A DNA stretch of 64,000 nucleotides from contig CM121341.1 of the NCBI GenBank assembly GCA_051530055.1, forward strand, positions 14,136,001-14,200,000, read 5' to 3'. Of this stretch, positions 57,191-64,000 are shown piece after piece. The number at the start of each line of letters is the position of its first letter. The first letter of the stretch is position 1. The notes beneath the pieces were generated by a model. The model searched no databases and was not told the origin of the DNA. It was given only the letters and a program-made list of their open reading frames with translations. This stretch comes from Neoechinorhynchus agilis. Taxonomy: Eukaryota > Acanthocephala. The position numbers and the translations under genes were made by a program.

Positions 57191-58876
57191 ATGCCATCGG
57201 GCCGTCGATCGAACCGAAAAGCAAAGCCGCAACAGTTAATGTTATCATCAAAACGTCTAGGTCCAAGGAGTCCAAAAACCCCGGAGTCGGTGTCGCCATC
57301 CCGCGCTGTCAAACGCGTTCGCCATTCCAAGAAGGCTACAGTCGATGAATCTCCATCGCCACCAACAGCTACTCTTCCACCGACCAACAACGATTCGATG
57401 ATAGTCAATGTGTCCAATAATGTCGCGGAGCATCCATTAGACGAAAGCCTGAACGAGCCGACTCTCTGCTGCACTCATCTTCTGGTTCCATTATCTCCAA
57501 CGGGCTGTTACGGTGGCGAAGACCTGGCTTCCCTTCGACACAAGATCGTTGATTCCCGATTCATCCCAACGCCTACTCGTCACATTCCTCAGCCTTTTGG
57601 AACTGTTACCCTTGATCTTGATCTGAGTGGCGCAGGTGAGTTGTTGGCAGTTGGTGACAATGGCACCGGTCAACTTGGCCTTGGTAGTTCGATATTCCAG
57701 CGAAAAAACCCACAATTGATCGCTTCACTTGGCTCAAGTGTCGTACAGGCGTGTGCTGGAGGAATGCATTCACTTGCATTGGACATTAATGGCGTAGTAT
57801 TTTCTTGGGGTTGTAACGATGACTTTGCACTTGGAAGAAGTACTGATGACTCTGAAGAGTCGGAATATACGCCTACTCGAGTGCAGCTCCCTCGTCGTGC
57901 TGTCCAAATAAGCGCTGGGGATTCTCATTCCGCGGCGCTGTTATGCGACGGGACTGTATTTGCTTGGGGAACATTTAGAGACACGAATGGCGCAATTGGA
58001 CTTCATCGGGAAAAAATAAAAGAACGCAAACCAATCCATGTGGATCTTGGAGAGCATGTTGTTAAGATCGCCTCCGGTGGTGATCATCTTGCACTTTTGT
58101 CGGTTTCAGCTCGGGTTTATACTCTTGGTGGAGCAGAACAAGGACAATTAGGAAGAGTCGGAAAACAAATGAGTTCAAGTGGTGGACGTAGACAAGGGAT
58201 TAATCGACTTTTAACTCCGCAGTTCATACGTAGTCAACATTTTAAGGGTATAAAGTCTACCTGCCGGTTCTGTGATGTCTGGTGTGGAAACTATTCCACT
58301 TTTGTGAAAACTCAGCATTCTTATCATATTTTAGCTTCAGGACTTAATAATTATTTCCAACTTGGCCATGTTTCGGATGAGAATCAATATACACTCGTGC
58401 CTTCTGGGTTTCACGAAAAGCAGAATATTGTTAAAGTTGCGCCAGGGATTCATCATAGTATTGCTCTTGACTCGGATGGAAAGGTCTATGCGATGGGAAG
58501 ACCTGAGTATGGGCGACTTGGACTTGGACTTGATTCCGGCATTATAATGGAGCCGACAAAAATTACTGGAGCCTTGGATGATGTTAATGATCCCGTGGTA
58601 GATATTGCGTCCGGCACGAGTGTGTCGTTTGCAGTTACCAAAAGCGGGCGCGTTTATAGCTGGGGAATGGGAGTTAATCTTCAAACTGGACATGGAGATG
58701 GCGATGTGGAGTATCCAACGCTCGTTCAAAGCAAACAAATTGACCTTAGGGATGTACTAAGCGTTAGCGCAGGTGGACAACATACACTTTTTATTGCGAG
58801 GCTTAAGAAAGATGAAATTGAGAATACTAATGTGGTTGTGGTGTCAGAGAACGGAAAGCCAGCAGGAAGTGATTAG
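57191..58876 (+). CDS. RCC1: RCC1-type guanine nucleotide exchange factor for Ran
   Basis: Intronless, 561 residues from ATG 57191 to TAG 58874-58876. RCC1 sits on chromatin and loads Ran with GTP, setting up the nuclear Ran-GTP gradient. A basic N-terminal tail ('MPSGRRSNRKAKPQ', 'KRVRHSKK') would bind DNA or act as NLS. Then come seven-bladed-propeller repeats: 'AVGDNGTGQLGLG', 'SWGCNDDFALGR', 'AWGTFRDTNGAIGL', 'TLGGAEQGQLGR', 'ASGLNNYFQLGH', 'AMGRPEYGRLGLG', 'SWGMGVNLQTGHG'. Each is followed by a 'V..AGG.H..A' type turn, for example 'QACAGGMHSLALD'. An alternative ATG lies in frame at 57149, but an AATTTTAAG acceptor-like site directly abuts 57191. Confidence 0.93.
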   Translation: MPSGRRSNRKAKPQQLMLSSKRLGPRSPKTPESVSPSRAVKRVRHSKKATVDESPSPPTATLPPTNNDSMIVNVSNNVAEHPLDESLNEPTLCCTHLLVPLSPTGCYGGEDLASLRHKIVDSRFIPTPTRHIPQPFGTVTLDLDLSGAGELLAVGDNGTGQLGLGSSIFQRKNPQLIASLGSSVVQACAGGMHSLALDINGVVFSWGCNDDFALGRSTDDSEESEYTPTRVQLPRRAVQISAGDSHSAALLCDGTVFAWGTFRDTNGAIGLHREKIKERKPIHVDLGEHVVKIASGGDHLALLSVSARVYTLGGAEQGQLGRVGKQMSSSGGRRQGINRLLTPQFIRSQHFKGIKSTCRFCDVWCGNYSTFVKTQHSYHILASGLNNYFQLGHVSDENQYTLVPSGFHEKQNIVKVAPGIHHSIALDSDGKVYAMGRPEYGRLGLGLDSGIIMEPTKITGALDDVNDPVVDIASGTSVSFAVTKSGRVYSWGMGVNLQTGHGDGDVEYPTLVQSKQIDLRDVLSVSAGGQHTLFIARLKKDEIENTNVVVVSENGKPAGSD

Positions 58877-59364
58877 AAGAGTTGATAAACTCTGTGTGTG
58901 TATTAGTGAGAGAACGTATGAATGTGATTGTCAACAACGGCTGGTAAATCTAAACGGGGTTAGAAACGTATGCTTGACTTGCTAATGATTAGTCTTAAGA
59001 TAAAACAGGTATCAACGTAAAGCAACCTTAGGCCATGCTACGTCTTTATGGATACCTTGAAAGGCACGTAAAATACATTGCACCTCATCACAGCGATATT
59101 TGTTTGAAGCGAACTTTAGACCTTTCAATAGGAGCATTTCATTTCTATTGTTCAAACGTGTAAAAACTGCACGCAAGGAGGTGTACGTAAGCACGTTAAA
59201 TGCGATTTCTTATGCATATCGAATTCAAACTATGAAGTTTTAACATGTTCAAATAACAGAAATTGATTGTTTTTGTTAAAATTAATAAAAATAGCCAAAA
59301 GTGAAATTTGTTTTAAAGTTTACATGAAAATATATCAGGCGAGATAATGTTTTTTAGAATGCGA

Positions 59365-60255
59365 TTAAATTATGATGAATTTTCGATCAGAAATACCCAA
59401 AATTGCATTTAGATATCTTTTACGGACATAAGTTGATGAAATACTAAAGATAAGAACAACAACCATAAATGGCACATGCGGCTAAAATCATATTTAAAAG
59501 TAGGTTGTTTGTTCAAAAATTGAAATACGAATAACTCAGGAACTATGACAGCTATCGCAAATCTAAATACAGTTTTGGAATCAGCGAATCGAGATGTACT
59601 CCAATTTCCCAAACGTAATTCATCCAATAATTGTTAATAATATACTTAATTGGATAACACGAATCAATTCATTGGATCAGAAATACCCACAATGACGTAT
59701 AACGAAATACCAGATTAAATGCTTTATTCATTAAATTCAGGTGTCTTCTCTGAACCAGAATCGATGAAGCAATAGAAGAGATAAAAATAAAAACCCAAAA
59801 CGGTATATGCAGCTGAAACGAACCTTAAAAGTTGATTTAGATAATGTAATTTAATTGGCAATGACAAATGTTTGTTCAAAAATTGAAATACGAATAACTC
59901 AGGAACTATGACAGCTATCGCAAATCTAAATACAGTTTTGGAATCAGCGAATCGAGATGTACTCCAATTTCGCAAACGTAATTCGTCCAATAATTGTTAA
60001 TAATATACTTAATTGGATAACACGAATCAATTCATTGGGTCAGAAATACCCACAATGACGTATAACGAAATACCAGATTAAATGCTTTATTCATTAAATT
60101 CAGGTGTCTTCTATGGACCAGAATCGATAAAATAATAGAAGAGATAAAAATAAAAACCCAAAACGGTATATGCAGCTGAAACGAACCTAAAATGTTGATT
60201 TAGATAATGTAATTTAATTGGCAATGGCAACAATCGATTGCCAATTAAATTACCT
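59365..60255 (-). repeat. Tandem 363-bp duplications with membrane-protein-like exon pairs
   Basis: Sequence from about 59507 recurs from about 59870 at high identity, and the part at 59740-59870 recurs at 60105-60230. On the minus strand each copy encodes 'FADSKTVFRFAIAVIVPELF', a donor GTATTT (59528; 59890) and an acceptor (59482; 59813), then an exon reading 'PHVPFMVVVLIFSISS' to TAA 59365 (copy 1) or 'LHIPFWVFIFISS' to TGA 59669 (copy 2). After splicing the paralogous exons stay in frame and keep the pattern H.PF.V...SS...R..LN. No start ATG was found, so these may be internal exons of a membrane protein or pseudogenes. Confidence 0.55.
60209..60253. repeat. Perfect 17-bp hairpin
   Basis: GTAATTTAATTGGCAAT (60209-60225) and its exact inverse (60237-60253) flank an 11-nt loop at the edge of the last tandem copy. 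There is no T-run behind it that would suggest a Pol III terminator. It may mark the duplication breakpoint. Confidence 0.85.
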
Positions 60256-60307
60256 TAAATATCATTGTTTGACGACTAACGATTCGTCACAAAAATTTGC
60301 TTTTTAA

Positions 60308-62514
60308 TCACGAGTAATCAACAGACGAACATTCTGCGTTTTGCTCTTTTTCCCCCACATCGGGTACATGCCTTCCTTCCATAACGTGGAATATCAACTC
60401 TCCATATCTTTTATATTGAAGGATGATATCCATTAAATTTTTGAACGTGGCATTAACCACATTGATCCCGTTTACTCCAATTACGTACGAATAAGGTTTA
60501 ACACCCGCCCGGCTCGAAGCAGAATCCTCATCAACTTCTAAGATGACATGAGGAGGCTGCTTACATTCTTTAAGTTTAATCCCTATCTTTTCACTATCCT
60601 TAATCCCGCTAATCACATAATTCTGCACAACTCCATGCTTCCAAGTTAATCCCTTTTCCCGTGGTCCACCCCATGGTTGTTGTTCTTGTTCCGGGCCGCT
60701 ACTGTTCGCTACAGATCGAAGAACTTTAATCTTTATATGACCGGTTGCTTGTGCCTTTTTTAAAATACCGAACGAGGTTCTATAGTCATGCAGAAATAAG
60801 GGTTCGTCATTTATTTCCACTATACGATCGCCGACTTTTAATCCGGCTCGACTTGCCGGTGAATTGACGTCTACACTTTGGATCGTTAGTTGAGTGTCCA
60901 ACTTTATCCCAACATTGGGAGACCGCTCGTTCAGATCGATGTTTATCTGGAACTCTTCTAAAAGCGTAGAACATGAAACGCTGATGGATGACAGTGACTA
61001 TTTCTTCTTGGCTCGATTGATGAATTGTGGCATACATCATCTAGTACAGCGAACCCAAGCAATGTATCGCTCTGCAATTTTTCCAACTCACGAAAATATG
61101 AGGTGTTTAAACACGGATTTAAGGACCAATGTGGGGGTTTAAATTTTATTAGAAAAATCATTATCACCTTCAGTTCGCAATAGCTTCCGTTTGGCAAAAT
61201 ATATTTAAATGTATAAACCTCTTCTTTAGGGGCATCCAAAGCGCCGTCTAGACTATTTTATGCCACATCGAAACCAACGAAATTTAACATTTTACAGTTG
61301 CCAAATCTCTGGATTTAAATCGTTTTATCGAATCTTCCACGTTGGAATTACTGTAATGCACCGTATATCAAAGGCCGTGTATGGAAAAGCATCTATCAAA
61401 AGGACTACCGGCTGAGTCGCATATAAAAATTCTAAAAATTCATCTTGTGACCTTTAAAACAGCTTAGAATGCCCGTCCTGCTTTTCATAAAGAACTGAAT
61501 GCATTTGCACCCCTGTATGACTCCAATTCACATTTACCTTTGCTGCTTTTACACTTACCGTCCACGTCGGTGCCTTCTTTGCTGGCAATAATTTGAGGAA
61601 TAGGCTCGTTTGCATCTCCATCCAAAAATATTCTTTTAATACCGAAAGTGAGGCACGACTTGTTTTTCGATATTGTGTCGATTATCTAAGTTTAAAAACA
61701 AATACAGAAACGTGATATTTCCATCCATTACCCACCTCTGAATGGTTCATCTCTTCAGTGTTTTGTCCGTTGACACTGACAATAATGTCACCCTCCTCCA
61801 TATCAGCTTCATGGGCAGGCAATCCAGGCGAAATCCGGTCGACCAAATGAAGAACTTTTAGTTTGCCATTGTTTGCCGATATGGACTTAAGAACAAGTCC
61901 AAGGGAGGCGTTCTTGTGGGCACTTATTTTGGCGTATATGAGTTTGGCTTCACTTCTCATTCCTACAGGTTAGGCGGAAGATATTTTCGATGCTGCCACT
62001 CACACGTTCGTTATAGCACGTGCGATTATGCTCAACTCACTTTGAATGTTCTCTGCATCCCAAAGATTTTCTACATCCACCTTCTCCATAAAAGCATCAT
62101 CGGTCTCATTTGATGTCTTTTCGGAGCATTTATTCGATCTACTTCGGGTATCATCGTTCTCTAAAGTCACTAAAATCACATAATCGTATAATATTGGTCG
62201 TTTGAAACCTGTTTGACTGATCGTAAATCGATCGTTTTGAAGTACAGTCTGAGCATCTGTCCGCATTGGCTCTAAACTTCGCTTTTTCACACTTTGTTCT
62301 TTTAAACCACTGGTAGCGCTTGCAGCAGCAATCGGAGGAATATCTACGATTGCGAATTCCGTTGTTGGCGTTGGTGAAATTGCGCTCAATGTCTCGTTTG
62401 ACACCACACAGGGACCACTAGTGTCGACACTTGTCAGATCTGAACTTAGCTCATCAGAGTTACTGGGACGAAGGCGGTAAATCACTTCAGGCTCCGTTGT
62501 GCTGTCCTCCACTT
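60308..62514 (-). CDS. Multi-PDZ scaffold protein, five exons, N terminus missing
   Basis: Exons 62514-62041, 61962-61736, 61685-61559, 61247-61168 and 60946-60308 (TGA) join in phase; introns are 78, 50, 311 and 221 nt, all GT-AG. The joined product is at least 514 residues. The first exon is a Ser/Thr/Asp-rich linker. PDZ 1 spans exons 2-3 ('NASLGLVLKSI', 'PAHEADMEEGDIIVSVNGQ', 'MNHSEIIDTI'). PDZ 2 lies in exon 5 ('SPASRAGLKVGDRIVEINDE'). PDZ 3 follows ('IGIKLKECKQPPHVILEV', 'SSRAGVKPYSYVIGVNGI'). The carboxylate-binding loops are non-classical. PDZ proteins cluster membrane receptors and junction components. A possible further exon in the 311-nt intron is not excluded. The first exon starts after TTTGCTTTAG; the upstream exon was not found. 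Confidence 0.8.
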
Positions 62515-63349
62515 CTAAAGCAAATTTTTAAAGACAAAAGATCTAACCCATGTTGCTTTTTCTTTTAATAAGAGTTTTGAAATTACAGCGTAAATAATTG
62601 CTAGAAATTAGCTTTTGAAAGTGCATTAAAGATTTCAAAATCAGAGTCAAGTAGATGAGCAGCATTCAATGTTTTTTTAATTGGATTTGTCTTAGATACT
62701 CAAATATTCATCTCAAATATTCATGGTACTAAAAAACACTTCTTAAAAGGTCTAATAATCACTGCATCACTAAAGTCAAAGCGAAAACCCCAGTCACCGA
62801 ACGGTCGGAAATTTTGAGAAAATAGCTTAAAACGTCTATTTTCGTTTTCATTAATTGGCATTAAGGATGATGGATAGTGATGCATAATGAACAGAATACA
62901 TGTGTTACTGCACTTCAGAGAGAACAGAACTAGAGGGCTTGTCTGAACGGTTCTTGCTTGAGGGAAGGAGCGAAAGGGGCATTGGAAAGCCGGATAATTA
63001 TATCATTATTCTCTTCCAAATGACTCCAATTTTTGAGAAAATAAGAGCCTTTCATCCTACTTGCATTTTATTAGTACTAAAAATCAAAATGTTGATATGT
63101 GAGGTGATGGGGCGCATGATTAGAAGTATTATTTAGGCCTTCACCAGGTAAATAATCTTTTATTAAAAACGTTCCGAACCTTATTTTGGTACTAAAAATC
63201 ATTCAGTAAAAGATCCGGAACCACTCGGAAACAAATTATAAAAAGGTGACTACGTTAATTTCGTAAACGAAAATCTAAATAAATTTTATCGGTGACCATG
63301 TACATTATTTTCCAAAGTACATATAATAAATATCCTATGTTAACATTTC
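62515..63349. other. Intron or intergenic, upstream of the PDZ gene
   Basis: The missing 5' exon of the PDZ gene may lie here. No convincing exon was seen. Confidence 0.3.
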
Positions 63350-63627
63350 AGGTATAGAAAAAGTGCATCTAAAGCCAACATTCCCATTAAACAATCGAAG
63401 GCATTCCGCAAAACGTCTCTTTGTCGGAGATGAAATTACAACATGGAAAAACAGACATTCTCTCCTTTAAGCTCGGTGATAAATGACATTCAGAATTAGC
63501 CACATATCAGCATATGAAGGCGGTATCACATTTTGCTCTCAAAAACGTCGATCCACTTCATTTACTTTTTTTAACGAACAAAAAATATACAGTTCTCTAA
63601 TACGTGTATAGAATACATCGATTCTTG

Positions 63628-63940
63628 ACACATAGCTTACGCAAAAAATAAATTTACATTCCGGCCGTATGATCTTGACCATCTAGATGTGATTTGTGAA
63701 CATTTAGGCGAAAAATATCTTTACACTTTGTACAATCGTACTACTGATTCCTGGAAACGAGAGGCCTATAAAATTTGGCAAATAACCGGCAGCGTTTGCA
63801 TGTCCTTGGAGAAAATGGATAAGCTGTTAAAAATTTATTACCGAACAATCCGATGGTCAAAAACTCATAAAGCAATACTGATGAGTGTGGATGAACCCCT
63901 TGTCCCAGTGCACAACTACCGAATCCTAAATCTTGAATGA
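63628..63940 (+). CDS. Unrecognised coding exon (last exon) of about 100 codons
   Basis: The open frame reads 'KFTFRPYDLDHLDVICEHLG', 'WKREAYKIWQITGSVCMSLE' and 'IYYRTIRWSKTHKAILMSVD' to TGA 63938-63940. Composition and aromatic pattern look like a folded helical domain. There is no ATG at its head, so it is probably an internal or terminal exon. A coding-like stretch after TAACATTTCAG (63351), 'VHLKPTFPLNNRRHSAKRLF', may be an upstream exon, but no in-phase donor-acceptor pair was found between them. No family is recognised. Confidence 0.4.
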
Positions 63941-64000
63941 TCACAACTTACCGTTGTCATTGCGTTGTGCGAATGCATCCTCGGGATTAGTTTCCAAATA

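Overview
The window is nuclear DNA of a small invertebrate animal. AT content is high. Genes encode metazoan families (filamin, LIM, PDZ, EGF, homeodomain, trefoil/GH31). Spliced genes have very short GT-AG introns, mostly 43-81 nt. Several genes carry a strong 3' splice-like site within a few bases of the start ATG, which suggests spliced-leader trans-splicing. With the Penelope-like, CR1-like and RTE-like retroelements this points most easily to a nematode (perhaps an enoplean), but another trans-splicing protostome cannot be excluded from sequence alone.

Layout. 1-4892 (-): N-terminal 1630 residues of a filamin in one uninterrupted reading frame. 5.8-8.1 kb: small genes, one a newly reconstructed three-exon gene. 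9-16 kb: a transposon graveyard holding a 3.2 kb APE-type LINE flanked by Penelope fragments in opposite orientations. 16.6-17.2 kb (-): three-LIM protein. 17.2-21.4 kb: no recognisable gene. 21.4-25.8 kb: a short Cys-rich secreted peptide, EGF-like exons, and a spliced type II membrane protein with one EGF module. 26.4-30.8 kb (+): degenerate CR1-like LINE ending in about 420 bp of (TTA)n. 31.1-35.3 kb: divergent homeobox gene, small type I membrane protein, cystine-knot-like peptide exon, retroelement fragment. 36.8-46.3 kb: tandem pair of trefoil-GH31 alpha-glucosidases, the first a truncated pseudogene, with a Penelope element between them. 46.3-48.8 kb: one-LIM protein and CHCHD1/mS37. 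48.9-53.8 kb: satellite-like repeats, two inverted-repeat elements, three copies of a tRNA-derived SINE and another Penelope copy. 55.3-62.5 kb: mS35 gene (apparently incomplete), RCC1, tandem 363-bp duplications with membrane-protein-like exons, and a multi-PDZ gene.

Functionally the genes are unrelated housekeeping and developmental genes: cytoskeleton (filamin, LIM), mitochondrial ribosome (mS35, mS37), Ran-GTP cycle (RCC1), secreted carbohydrate digestion (GH31), and cell-surface or secreted peptides. I see no operon. The most unusual item is the second intron of the GH31 genes. It lacks a frame-compatible GT-AG pair, begins with a near-perfect U12-type 5' splice site, has a U12-like branch site, and carries 12-bp inverted repeats near its ends.
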